NCBI GenBank assembly: GCA_963825765.1
Contig: CAWGUU010000012.1
Coordinates: 1 to 64,000 of the forward strand
Source: CAWGUU01 sp963825765
Lineage (GTDB): Bacteria > Actinomycetota > Acidimicrobiia > Acidimicrobiales > AC-14
DNA length: 64,000 nucleotides
Direction: 5' to 3'
Shown here: positions 17,215 to 24,849 of the stretch, in pieces
How the letters are laid out: each line of letters starts with the position of its first letter
Numbering within the stretch: the stretch's first letter is position 1
The notes under the pieces: model-generated
The model's database searches: none
The model's input: the letters and a program-made list of their open reading frames with translations, nothing else
What the model was told of the DNA's origin: nothing
Made by a program: the position numbers and the translations under genes

Positions 17215-18121
17215 AGCGCCGTCCGTGGTCACGTCGGAGGCGGTGCCGCTCGACCTGCGGCTCGCCGGCCTGGGGTCCCGCTTCCTCGGCCTGATCATCG
17301 ACTGGACCATCCAGTTCGCGGCCCTGTTCGCCCTGCTCATGGCCAGCATCGGCCTGATCGGCGGCGACCTCGGGGGCGTCGGCATCGCCATCCTGATCCT
17401 GCTGTCGTTCCTCATCGTCTTCGGCTACCCGGTCGTCCTGGAGACGCTCTGGCGGGGCCGCACCGTGGGCAAGGCGGCGCTGGGGCTGCGGGTGGTGACC
17501 ACCGAGGGCGGTCCCATCACCTTCCGCCACGCCGCCATCAGGACGGCGCTGGGCATCGTGGACTTCCCGGTGACGTCGGGCGCGGCGGCGGTGATCTCTG
17601 TGCTCGCCTCCCGTCGCAACCAGCGGCTGGGCGACATGGCGGCCGGCACGCTCGTCCTGCGGGAGCGCACCGGCCTGCCCCAGCCGGTGGCGACGGCGTT
17701 CGCGGTACCGGCTGGCCTGGAGTCCTACGCCGCCAGCCTCGACGTCAGCGGCCTCACCGCCGAGGACTACCGCGCCGTGCGGGCGCTGGTCCTGCGGGCG
17801 CCGAACCTCAGCCCGCCCGTCCGCTACCAGCTGGCGTTGGAGCTGGCCGATGCGGTGTCGAGCCGGGTCCGGCCCCACCCACCCGCCGGCATCCAGCCCG
17901 TCTGGTACCTGATCTGCGTGGCCGCCGTCTACCAGCACCGGGCGGCCGCCACCACGCCCGCGGGACCGCCACCCTCTCCGCCGCCCCCTCCGCCACCCTC
18001 TCCGCCGCCCCCGCTGCCAGCTGTCCCGCCCTCGCCGGAACCCGAACCCACACCGACCGGGCCGACGCCCCCGGCCGGCGAGGCCCCGCCGACGGACGGC
18101 GGCTTCGCCCCGCTCGGGTAG
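17210..18121 (+). CDS. RDD family membrane protein
   Basis: A 303-residue protein with the RDD domain at residues ~15-150. The first signature, RLAGLGSRFLGLIIDWTIQF, has the expected Arg and Asp, and the second, WRGRTVGKAALGLRVVTTEGG, is also typical. ASRRNQRLGDMAAGTLVLRER closes the domain. Three to four membrane spans are visible. After residue ~230 the tail is almost only Pro, Ser and Gly (PPSPPPPPPPSPPPPLPAVP), probably disordered. RDD proteins are of uncertain function, with some reported as ion transporters. Pairing with the divergent SpoIIM gene is typical. Confidence 0.9.
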   Translation: MTAPSVVTSEAVPLDLRLAGLGSRFLGLIIDWTIQFAALFALLMASIGLIGGDLGGVGIAILILLSFLIVFGYPVVLETLWRGRTVGKAALGLRVVTTEGGPITFRHAAIRTALGIVDFPVTSGAAAVISVLASRRNQRLGDMAAGTLVLRERTGLPQPVATAFAVPAGLESYAASLDVSGLTAEDYRAVRALVLRAPNLSPPVRYQLALELADAVSSRVRPHPPAGIQPVWYLICVAAVYQHRAAATTPAGPPPSPPPPPPPSPPPPLPAVPPSPEPEPTPTGPTPPAGEAPPTDGGFAPLG

Positions 18122-18130
18122 TCGCGGTCG

Positions 18131-19132
18131 CTACCTCCGCCGGGACCGCCACGCCAGCGACGCCGCGGCCACCCCACCCAGTGTGCCGGCCACCACCGGC
18201 CGATGGGTCGTCAGGGTGAACTGGGCACTGGACGCGTGGGCCTCCCGGTCGAAGTCGCCGTGTGCGCCGGGGTCGCCGGGAACGGGCTCCCAGAGGTAGG
18301 ACGGCCGGTCGGGCGGGATCGGCTCGTCGGTCTGCTGTCCCTTGTAGTTGGTCTTGGCCAGGTAGCGGTCGACGAGCGAGGGGGCGACGCGCCCGGCCCA
18401 CACCGTGACTGGCGTGGGCTCGCCCACCCTCACCTCCCGCCGCCGGGGGTGCTCCGCCGACCACACCACCGCCCTCGCCGCCAGTTCTGGCTGGTAGACG
18501 GGCGCGACGGGCCGTGGGTGGTGGGTGAGGGTGGTCTTCACCATGTCGAACTGGGGGGTGTTGACGCCGGGCAGGTGCACCATCGTGACCCGCACGTGGC
18601 TGCCGTCGTGCAGCAGCTCGCACCGGAGGGCCTCGGTGAATCCCTTCACCGCGTGCTTCGCCCCGCAGTAGGTGGCCTGGAGGGGGATGGATCGGTAGCA
18701 CAGCGCCGACCCGACCTGGACGATCACGCCCCTGTTGCGAGGCACCATGTGGGCCAGGGCGGCAAGGGTGCCGTGCACCGTTCCGAGGTAGGTGACGTTG
18801 GTCACCCTGGCGAACTCGGCGGCCGACGTCTCGGCCACGGGCGCGAGCACTGCCGTCATGGCCGAGTTGACCCAGACGTCGATCGGGCCGAGCTCGTCCT
18901 CCGCCCGCTGGGCGGCGTCGTCGACCGCGGCGGCGTCGGCCACGTCGACAGGCAGCACCAAGGCCCGCTGCCCGGCCGTCTCCACCTCCTTGGCCGCGGC
19001 CTCGAGGCCATCGTGTCCCCGGGCGATGAGGGCCACGTCGGCGCCGCGCTCGGCGAAGGCCCTGACGGTGGCCCGACCCACGCCTGAGCTGGCGCCCGTC
19101 ACCATCACGACTTTGGCTCGATGCTTGCCCAT
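18131..19132 (-). CDS. Short-chain dehydrogenase/reductase with C-terminal membrane anchor
   Basis: A 333-residue classical SDR. It has the NAD(P) site VMVTGASSGVGRATV, D-V-A after LPVDV, and VWVNSAM in place of the usual NNAG. The catalytic residues are Ser in VQVGSALCYRSIP and Y-x3-K in ATYCGAKHAVKGF. The protein is longer than typical SDRs (~250): a C-terminal extension of ~90 residues ends with a short hydrophobic stretch (VVAGTLGGVAAASLAW) and RSRRR, suggesting membrane attachment. The substrate is unknown. Start ATG 19132 is clear. It converges closely with the RDD gene (9 bp). Confidence 0.88.
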   Translation of the reverse strand: MGKHRAKVVMVTGASSGVGRATVRAFAERGADVALIARGHDGLEAAAKEVETAGQRALVLPVDVADAAAVDDAAQRAEDELGPIDVWVNSAMTAVLAPVAETSAAEFARVTNVTYLGTVHGTLAALAHMVPRNRGVIVQVGSALCYRSIPLQATYCGAKHAVKGFTEALRCELLHDGSHVRVTMVHLPGVNTPQFDMVKTTLTHHPRPVAPVYQPELAARAVVWSAEHPRRREVRVGEPTPVTVWAGRVAPSLVDRYLAKTNYKGQQTDEPIPPDRPSYLWEPVPGDPGAHGDFDREAHASSAQFTLTTHRPVVAGTLGGVAAASLAWRSRRR

Positions 19133-19212
19133 GCGGCCTACCTACCCCGTACCGCCGCCGTACGACTCGCCCAGGTAACGCCTTCTCGGGTTCGCCGGTC
19201 GAAGCCCGGGAG

Positions 19213-19926
19213 GTGACCCCACTTCTCGGCAGGGCCGTGACCAGCGTCCTTGGCGGCGCGGAGGTCACCGCGGTGGTCGACCCCCCGGCGCGCGCCCCGG
19301 CCGTCCGGGCCGCGGTGGCCTGCCTACTGGTAGCCGTCGCGTGCCTCGCCCTGACGGTAGCCCGCAACCGGCGGCTGGGACGTGACATGCGCCAGCTCGT
19401 CCTGGGGGTGTTCAGCTTCGTCTGCCTCATGAGCATCGTGCTCGGGGCCATCGTGTTCGTGATCGTCGCCTCGCTCTTCGCTCCTGCCGACGACGCGCTT
19501 GGCGGCATCTTCATCGCGTGGGCCGCGACCGCCCTGGGCGTCTTCGCTCTCGGCGTCATCGCCTTTGCCGCCTTCGCCGGGGTCGTCGCCGTGGCCGTCA
19601 GGATCTTGCCGGCCCAGCTGGCTCGGGCAGTTGCGGCCGTCGGGGTCGGGGCCTGCCTCGTCCTGTCGCTCACGGCGGTCCTGCGGACCATCCCCAAGTT
19701 CGACGCCCGGCCGTCCGGACCCGACTCGCCCACCCTGAGCGCCGCCGATCGCGCCGACCACACGATGGGTGAGGCGGAGCGGAAGGTGGCGCGGTGGCTG
19801 GTCCTGACCGCTGCCCTGACCGCCGTTCTCGTGCTGGTCCTGGCGTCACCCGGCTTCGGCGACGGCCCTCCGGCCGACTCGATGTACCTCTGGCACGCGA
19901 CCGCTTCGCTCCCGCCCGACTGGTGA
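19213..19926 (+). CDS. Hypothetical five-span membrane protein
   Basis: A 237-residue protein from GTG 19213. About five membrane spans are evident: VRAAVACLLVAVACLALTVA, VFSFVCLMSIVLGAIVFVIV, AATALGVFALGVIAFAAFAG, AAVGVGACLVLSLTAVL and WLVLTAALTAVLVLVLA. No conserved motif or family was recognised. It lies between the divergent SDR gene and, 28 bp downstream, the cysteine desulfurase gene, so it may share that promoter region. Confidence 0.6.
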   Translation: MTPLLGRAVTSVLGGAEVTAVVDPPARAPAVRAAVACLLVAVACLALTVARNRRLGRDMRQLVLGVFSFVCLMSIVLGAIVFVIVASLFAPADDALGGIFIAWAATALGVFALGVIAFAAFAGVVAVAVRILPAQLARAVAAVGVGACLVLSLTAVLRTIPKFDARPSGPDSPTLSAADRADHTMGEAERKVARWLVLTAALTAVLVLVLASPGFGDGPPADSMYLWHATASLPPDW

Positions 19927-19954
19927 AAGCCGGCGCCGCCGGTACCGTGAACGG

Positions 19955-21085
19955 GTGCCCGCCTACCTCGACAACGCCGCCACCGCGCCGATGCGGCTGG
20001 TGGCGGTGGAGGCCATGCTGCCGTTCCTGCGGGACCGGTTCGGTAACCCTTCGGGCAGCCACGCCGTGGCTCGGGAGGCGAGGAAGGCGCTCGACGACGC
20101 CCGTGAGGTGGTGGCCCGCTGCCTGGGCGCCCAGCCCGGAGAGGTCGTATTCACCGCCGGCGGCACCGAGGCCGACAACCTCGCGGTCGCGGGTGTCAGC
20201 GGCCTGAGTCCGGGACGGGTGGTGTGCTCGGCGATCGAGCACCACGCCGTCATCCACTCCTGCGCCGCCCTCGGCGACCGGGCGGTGCTGGCGCCGGTGA
20301 CGCCCGAGGGCGTGGTCGACCTCGACCGCCTCGACAACGTCCTCGACCCCGACGTCTGCCTCGTGTCGGTGATGCTGGCCAACAACGAGATCGGTACCGT
20401 CCAGCCGCTCGCCGAGGTCATTGAGGTCGTCCGGCGCCGGTCGCCGCGAGCGGTGGTGCACACCGACGCGGTGCAGGCCGTCCCGTGGCTCGACGTCGCC
20501 ACCCTGGCGAGTCCCGCCGACCTGGTGGCGGTCAGCGCCCACAAGTTCGGAGGCCCCAAGGGCGTCGGCGCCCTCGTCGTGCGCCGGGGGGTACCCCTGG
20601 CGCCCCTGCTGCACGGCGGCGGCCAGGAGCGGGACAGGCGCAGCGGCACCCACAACCTGCCCGGGATCGTCGGGATGGCGGCGGCGATGGCGGAGACCGT
20701 TTCGGCGCGGCAGACGACGGTGGCCCGGGTCGGCGCCCTCCGGGACCGGCTGGCGGCCGGGCTGACGGCGACTGTGCCCGATCTGGTGGTCACCGCCGCC
20801 GGCGCCCCCAAGGTGGCGGGGAGCTGCCACGTCACCATCGGCGGCATCGAGTCGGAGGCCCTGCTCGTGCTGCTCGACGGTGCCGGCGTCTACGCCTCGG
20901 CCGGCTCGGCCTGCGCCAGCGGGGGAGTGGACCCGTCCCACGTCCTGGCGGCGATGGGCGTCCCGGCCGACCGGGCGGGCGGCGCCCTGCGTCTGTCCCT
21001 CGGTCCCGAGACCACCGACGCCGACGTCGACCTCGCCCTGGCCGTCACCCCCCCGGCGGTGGCCCGGCTCCGCAACGCCTCATGA
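19955..21085 (+). CDS. Cysteine desulfurase (IscS/NifS family)
   Basis: A PLP enzyme of 376 residues that removes sulfur from cysteine as an enzyme-bound persulfide. It starts at GTG 19955 with PAYLDNAATAPMRL. FTAGGTEADNLAVAG and IEHHAV are cofactor-site motifs. The Schiff-base lysine is K197 in VSAHKFGGPKGVG, and the catalytic cysteine is C320 in ASAGSACASGG on the mobile loop. RSGTHNLPGIVG is also typical. The stop overlaps the mnmA start by four bases (ATGA), so the two are translationally coupled. The sulfur is probably passed to MnmA for tRNA thiolation, though Fe-S assembly is also possible. Confidence 0.94.
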   Translation: MPAYLDNAATAPMRLVAVEAMLPFLRDRFGNPSGSHAVAREARKALDDAREVVARCLGAQPGEVVFTAGGTEADNLAVAGVSGLSPGRVVCSAIEHHAVIHSCAALGDRAVLAPVTPEGVVDLDRLDNVLDPDVCLVSVMLANNEIGTVQPLAEVIEVVRRRSPRAVVHTDAVQAVPWLDVATLASPADLVAVSAHKFGGPKGVGALVVRRGVPLAPLLHGGGQERDRRSGTHNLPGIVGMAAAMAETVSARQTTVARVGALRDRLAAGLTATVPDLVVTAAGAPKVAGSCHVTIGGIESEALLVLLDGAGVYASAGSACASGGVDPSHVLAAMGVPADRAGGALRLSLGPETTDADVDLALAVTPPAVARLRNAS

Positions 21086-22125
21086 AGGTCCTCGCCGCGA
21101 TGTCGGGCGGCGTCGACTCGTCGGTGGCGGCCGCCATGCTCCTCGACGACGGTCACGACGTCACCGGCGTGACCCTGCGGCTCTGGGCCGAGGCCGCCGC
21201 CGACTCGGGTTGCTGCTCGGTGGCCGAGATCGACGACGCCCGGCGGGTGACGTCCCAGCTCGGCGTCGACCATCTGGTGTGGACGTTCACCGACGAGTTC
21301 GAGGCGAGGGTTGTCGCCCCCTACGTCGCCGACCACGCCGCCGGCCGCACGCCCAACCCCTGCATCGAGTGCAACCGGCACCTGAAGTTCGGGAAGCTGC
21401 TGCGCCGGGCCACGGCCCTCGGCTTCGACGCCGTGGCCACCGGCCACCACGCCCGGGTGGAGCACGGAGACGCCGGCCGGCCGCACCGGCTCCTGCGGGG
21501 CGCCGACCCGGCCAAGGACCAGTCGTACGTCCTCTACGTGCTCGGCCAGGCCGAGCTGGCCCACAGCCTGTTCCCGATCGGGCATCTCACCAAGCCCGAG
21601 GTGCGGGCCCGGGCCGCCGAGCTTGGCCTCGTCACCGCCGACAAGCCCGACAGCCAGGACGTGTGCTTCGTCACCACCAGCGGCGGCCGCCGGTCGTTCC
21701 TCGCGCCGCGCACCGAGCTGCACCCGGGCCGGGTGGTCGACCGCGCCGGCGAGCTGTTGGGACGGGTCGACGCGGTGGAGCTCGTCACCGTCGGCCAGCG
21801 ACGGGGCCTGGGCACGGGCGGCGGGCCCCGCCGGTACGCCCTGTCGATCGACCCCGTCACCGCCACCGTCGTCGCCGGCGTCGAGGCCGACCTGCTCATC
21901 GACCGGGTGGCGCTCGGCCAGGTGTCGTGGGTGGCCGGACCCCCCGCCGACGGCGGCGAGGTGGAGGTCCAGTCGACCGCCCATGGCCGGCCGATGGTCG
22001 CCAGGCTCGATGGGAGCACTCCAGTGACCATCGTGTTCGCCGACCCCCAGCGGAGGGTCGCCCCCGGCCAGAGCGTGGTGCTCTACCGGGGCGACGAGGT
22101 GCTCGGCGGCGGCATAGCTGCGTAG
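21082..22125 (+). CDS. mnmA: tRNA-specific 2-thiouridylase MnmA
   Basis: A 347-residue ATP-pyrophosphatase that thiolates uridine 34 of Glu, Gln and Lys tRNAs. The P-loop is MSGGVDSSVAA at residues 7-17. The catalytic cysteines are C94 in NPCIECNRHLKFG and C195 in SQDVCFV. KDQSYVLYVL and VTVGQRRGLG mark the central and C-terminal domains. The ATG at 21082 overlaps the stop of the cysteine desulfurase gene, which likely supplies the sulfur. The stop TAG is immediately followed by a 17-bp tandem repeat. Confidence 0.95.
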   Translation: MKVLAAMSGGVDSSVAAAMLLDDGHDVTGVTLRLWAEAAADSGCCSVAEIDDARRVTSQLGVDHLVWTFTDEFEARVVAPYVADHAAGRTPNPCIECNRHLKFGKLLRRATALGFDAVATGHHARVEHGDAGRPHRLLRGADPAKDQSYVLYVLGQAELAHSLFPIGHLTKPEVRARAAELGLVTADKPDSQDVCFVTTSGGRRSFLAPRTELHPGRVVDRAGELLGRVDAVELVTVGQRRGLGTGGGPRRYALSIDPVTATVVAGVEADLLIDRVALGQVSWVAGPPADGGEVEVQSTAHGRPMVARLDGSTPVTIVFADPQRRVAPGQSVVLYRGDEVLGGGIAA

Positions 22126-22205
22126 AACCGTGATCCGCCTGGAACCGTGATCCGCCTGGAACCGTGATCCGCCTGGAACCGTGATCCGCCTGGAACCGTG
22201 ATCCG
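22126..22205. repeat. 17-bp tandem repeat directly after mnmA
   Basis: Four perfect copies of aaccgtgatccgcctgg followed by a 12-bp partial copy, beginning at the first base after the mnmA stop. The unit is not a multiple of three and lies outside coding sequence. I see no spacer structure, so it is not CRISPR. Its role is unknown. Confidence 0.92.
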
Positions 22206-22274
22206 ACAGCGCCCGCGGTGACGAACCTTGACTGAGTCGGCACGATGGAGCTGACGAAGGTGAAGGGGGTTGTG

Positions 22275-23264
22275 ATGCGCAAGCACTCCGGACTGACGGT
22301 CTTGGCTCTCGCGATGCTCCTGGGACTGGGCGCCTGCGGAGGTGGTGGGGACGGCGATGGCGAAAGCACGGTGCCGACGATCGGGGACGCCGCCATCAAG
22401 AGCGCCACTGTGGTCGCCCAGACCGAAGCCCCCACCCAGCCGGTCGACGCGGCGCCGTCACCGGATGGCAGCACGATCTACTACCTGACGACCGGTGACC
22501 GTGGCCCTGCGCTTCTCGAGGTCGCGGCCGAGGCGAACAGCCCGTCGACGACGCTTGCCGAGGGCGCGCCCCTGGTGAAGCCCACCGGCGTCGCCGTCGC
22601 CACCGACGGTGCGAACGTCTACATCGCCGACCAGCAGGCTCTCCAGGACAGCGTCGCCGGAGCATCAGGCGGGATCCTCGTCGCTCCCACGTCCGGGCCG
22701 GCGACACCCACCCTGCTTCCGGGAACCGAGGGGCGCGCGCCCAAGGGCCTCGACGTCGTGAGCGACGGTGGCGCAGACGTCGTTTACTTCACCGGTACCG
22801 ACCCCGCCAACGGCAACCTGGGCCTGTTCCGGGTCCCCGCGGCCGGTGGCGCGGTGACGACGGTGGCCGCAGGTGCGCCGTTCGTGTCGCCCGACTCGGT
22901 CGTCGTGAGCGCCCGAGGCGTCGGCTACGTCACCGACCAGGGGTCCGGCACCGGCAAGGGCCAGGTCATGCGGGTGAGCGAGGGCGCGGTCACGACCGTG
23001 CTCAACGACCTGCGCCTGGGCACCCCGGCCGGCGTCACCCTCGCCCCCGGCGACGGGACGCTGCTGGTCAGCTCCATCGACGCCTCGAACTCCTCGGACC
23101 AGGTGCTCTTCCTTCACCTGGCCAGCGGCACCACGGCCGCCGCCGCCAAGGTCGTGGGCGCCAACAAGGACAGCTCCGGCGGGCTCCACCGAGCACACGC
23201 CTCCCCGGTTCTCGCCTGGGCCGACGTCCAACGGCCAGGCCGCGTCTACCGGGTGGAGCTCTAA
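22275..23264 (+). CDS. Secreted lipoprotein with beta-propeller-like repeats
   Basis: A 329-residue protein from ATG 22275, preceded by AAGGGGG with 5-nt spacing. The signal peptide MRKHSGLTVLALAMLLGLGAC ends in a lipobox (L-G-A-C) followed by GGGG and an acidic linker, so it is probably a lipid-anchored extracytoplasmic protein. The mature part has repeated blade-like segments: SPDGSTIYYLTTGDRGPALL, PTGVAVATDGANVYIADQ, GGADVVYFTGTDPANGNLGLF and SPDSVVVSARGVGYVTDQG. They resemble NHL/SMP-30 six-bladed propellers. Ligand or enzyme function is not apparent. Confidence 0.75.
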   Translation: MRKHSGLTVLALAMLLGLGACGGGGDGDGESTVPTIGDAAIKSATVVAQTEAPTQPVDAAPSPDGSTIYYLTTGDRGPALLEVAAEANSPSTTLAEGAPLVKPTGVAVATDGANVYIADQQALQDSVAGASGGILVAPTSGPATPTLLPGTEGRAPKGLDVVSDGGADVVYFTGTDPANGNLGLFRVPAAGGAVTTVAAGAPFVSPDSVVVSARGVGYVTDQGSGTGKGQVMRVSEGAVTTVLNDLRLGTPAGVTLAPGDGTLLVSSIDASNSSDQVLFLHLASGTTAAAAKVVGANKDSSGGLHRAHASPVLAWADVQRPGRVYRVEL

Positions 23265-23271
23265 CCGGGTC

Positions 23272-24093
23272 TCACCCCACGGGCAGCCGGCGCCGGCGGG
23301 CCTCCTCCAGCAGGGCGCCGGGTCGGGTGGGAGTGAAGAGGAGCAGGTCGGTGGTCACCGACCGGCCCTCCCGCCGGCCCGGCGTCAGCAGGGTGAAGGT
23401 CGCCTCCGCCCGGAGCGACACCTCGAGGGCGAGGCCGGGCGCCCGCTGGGTGAGGTCGAGGGCAGCGGAGTCGGCGGGCGCCGGCCCCACGCTCCCCACC
23501 ATCTTCCGTTCGAACAGGACGGGGTCGACAAGGGTCAGGGGGTCGTGCAGGACCATCCCGGCGGGCACGAACACGGCCCAGCGCCGGGCCAGGTTGTGCA
23601 TCGACCGGGCCAGCACCCACGCCAGCGGCGCACCGACGGCCAGTGCGAGGCCGCCTGCCACCCAGCGCCCGGCGGCCAGCAGCAGGGGACCGGCGGCCGC
23701 CCCGGCGATCACGAGCGCCCACGCCAACGCCAGGGGGCCGAGCAGCAGCGGTCCCGGCACCCGCAGCAGGTACCGGCGCTCGTTGGGGTAGGACGGCCCG
23801 TTCACCCACTCGGCACCCACGCCGGGGGTGAAGGCCCACGCTGCCGCGACCAGCGACCAGCCCACCGCTAGGGCCGACGGCTCGCCGTCGATCGCCGCGG
23901 CCAGCGACGCGGCCACCGCCGCCGGCGCCAGCAGTCGCAGGGCGGTGAGGCCGATCGGGTGGGGGACGGCGACCGCGGCCACTCCCACCGCCCAGCCCAG
24001 CCACAGCCCGATCGAGGCGACGGTCCGGACGGAGGGACTCGTCCCGTCCAGCGCCGCCGCCAGCGCCGGCCCGACGGTGAACGGCAGGGCCAC
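23272..24093 (-). CDS. Hypothetical polytopic membrane protein (start uncertain)
   Basis: The frame encodes several membrane spans (VASIGLWLGWAVGVAAVAVP, LRLLAPAAVAASLAAAI, LGPLALAWALVIAGAAAGPL, GGLALAVGAPLAWVLA). A soluble C-terminal domain with VFVPAGMVLHDPLTLVDPVLF and LEVSLRAEATFTLL follows. The GTG at 24093 is the first ordinary start codon. However, the frame stays open to 24255 and the preceding residues (LPRLLPWLLRGLW) look like part of the first span, so the real start may lie in or before the 18-bp repeat at 24138-24191. No family was recognised. It is codirectional with the small membrane protein gene upstream. Confidence 0.6.
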   Translation of the reverse strand: MALPFTVGPALAAALDGTSPSVRTVASIGLWLGWAVGVAAVAVPHPIGLTALRLLAPAAVAASLAAAIDGEPSALAVGWSLVAAAWAFTPGVGAEWVNGPSYPNERRYLLRVPGPLLLGPLALAWALVIAGAAAGPLLLAAGRWVAGGLALAVGAPLAWVLARSMHNLARRWAVFVPAGMVLHDPLTLVDPVLFERKMVGSVGPAPADSAALDLTQRAPGLALEVSLRAEATFTLLTPGRREGRSVTTDLLLFTPTRPGALLEEARRRRLPVG

Positions 24094-24137
24094 CCAGAGC
24101 CCGCGCAGCAGCCAGGGCAGCAGCCGCGGCAGCCCAG

Positions 24138-24191
24138 CCTTCTCGGTCAGGTTCGCCTTCTCGGTCAGGGCCGCCTTCCCGGTCAGGTTCA
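24138..24191. repeat. 18-bp tandem repeat carrying the stop codon of the small membrane protein gene
   Basis: Three units of ccttctcggtcaggttcg-type sequence. The last three bases of the rightmost unit are the TGA of the minus-strand gene at 24189-24410. Each unit also holds a second TGA in that gene's frame at 18-bp intervals, so the reading frame meets repeated stops. In the frame of the next gene the units encode LTEKAN-like hexapeptides. Confidence 0.85.
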
Positions 24192-24410
24192 GGGGGCGCC
24201 GGGGGCGCCGGGCTCGGGCACGTAGTGGCGGGTGCCGTCCTCGGGGTCGAGCCACACCCGCATGAGCCGGCCGGTCGAGGGGTCGCGGAACACCTCGTCG
24301 GTGCGGTCCCAGCCTTCGGCGGCGACCGCGCTCTCCCCGTGGCGGCGCATGCCGACGTAGCCGACCACGGCGGCGACCACGAGGAAGACCAGGAGCAGGA
24401 CCCAGATCAC
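24189..24410 (-). CDS. Small single-span membrane protein
   Basis: A 73-residue protein from GTG 24410: an N-terminal membrane anchor (VLLLVFLVVAAVVGYVGM) and a short soluble tail with SAVAAEGWDRTDEVFRDP and STGRLMRVWLDPEDGTRHYV, ending in PGAPGAP. The WDRTDEVFRDPSTGRLMRVW block looks conserved-protein-like, but I do not know its family. The GTG lies in an 8-bp repeat (gatcaccg on the plus strand, 24405-24427), so two further GTGATC copies sit upstream of the start. Confidence 0.65.
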   Translation of the reverse strand: MIWVLLLVFLVVAAVVGYVGMRRHGESAVAAEGWDRTDEVFRDPSTGRLMRVWLDPEDGTRHYVPEPGAPGAP

Positions 24411-24427
24411 CGGATCACCGGATCACG
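24405..24427. repeat. 8-bp triplicated start-codon repeat
   Basis: Three adjacent copies of gatcaccg (last one partial). On the minus strand each contains GTGATC. The copy nearest the gene provides the GTG start of the 73-residue membrane protein. The other two GTGs are in other frames because the unit is 8 bp. Confidence 0.8.
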
Positions 24428-24442
24428 TGGCCGGGACGGCTG

Positions 24443-24826
24443 TCATTTGGCAGAGACCACGACCGCGGTCCCGTAGGCGACGACCTCAGTGAGGCCCTGG
24501 CCCATCTCCGAGGAGTCGAACCGCATCCCGACGATGGCGTTGGCGCCCATGATGCGGGCGTTCTCGATCATCCGGTCCATGGCGTGACGGCGCGTGTCCT
24601 CGAGCAGCTCGGTGTACTGGGTGACCTCGCCGCCGACCATGCCCTTGAAGGCGGCGCCGATCCCCTTGACCGCGCCCATGCTGCGCACGATCAGGCCGAA
24701 GCAGGCGCCCACGTAGCGCTCGACCTTCCAGTCGGGGAAGTCGAACGTGGTGCTGACCGGGATGCTCTCGGGGATCGCTCCGGCTGACACGTGGCCGGGG
24801 TCCGGCTGGCTCCGATGCTCGGACAT
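24443..24826 (-). CDS. YbjQ/UPF0145-family protein
   Basis: A 127-residue protein with the UPF0145 (YbjQ, putative heavy-metal-binding) signature. PVSTTFDFPDWKVERYVGAC is followed by FGLIVRSMGAVKGIGAAFKGM, GGEVTQYTELLEDTRRHAMD and the conserved end ENARIMGANAIVGMRFDSSE. The family forms small pentameric rings; the function is not established. About 15 extra residues precede the domain. It is divergent from ligA, with 23 bp between the start codons. Confidence 0.88.
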   Translation of the reverse strand: MSEHRSQPDPGHVSAGAIPESIPVSTTFDFPDWKVERYVGACFGLIVRSMGAVKGIGAAFKGMVGGEVTQYTELLEDTRRHAMDRMIENARIMGANAIVGMRFDSSEMGQGLTEVVAYGTAVVVSAK

Positions 24827-24849
24827 GGGCCCACGCTACCGTCGGTCGG

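Noticed and set aside
22126..22205. CRISPR or tRNA-like element
   Set aside because: Perfect contiguous 17-bp repeats without spacers and no cloverleaf.
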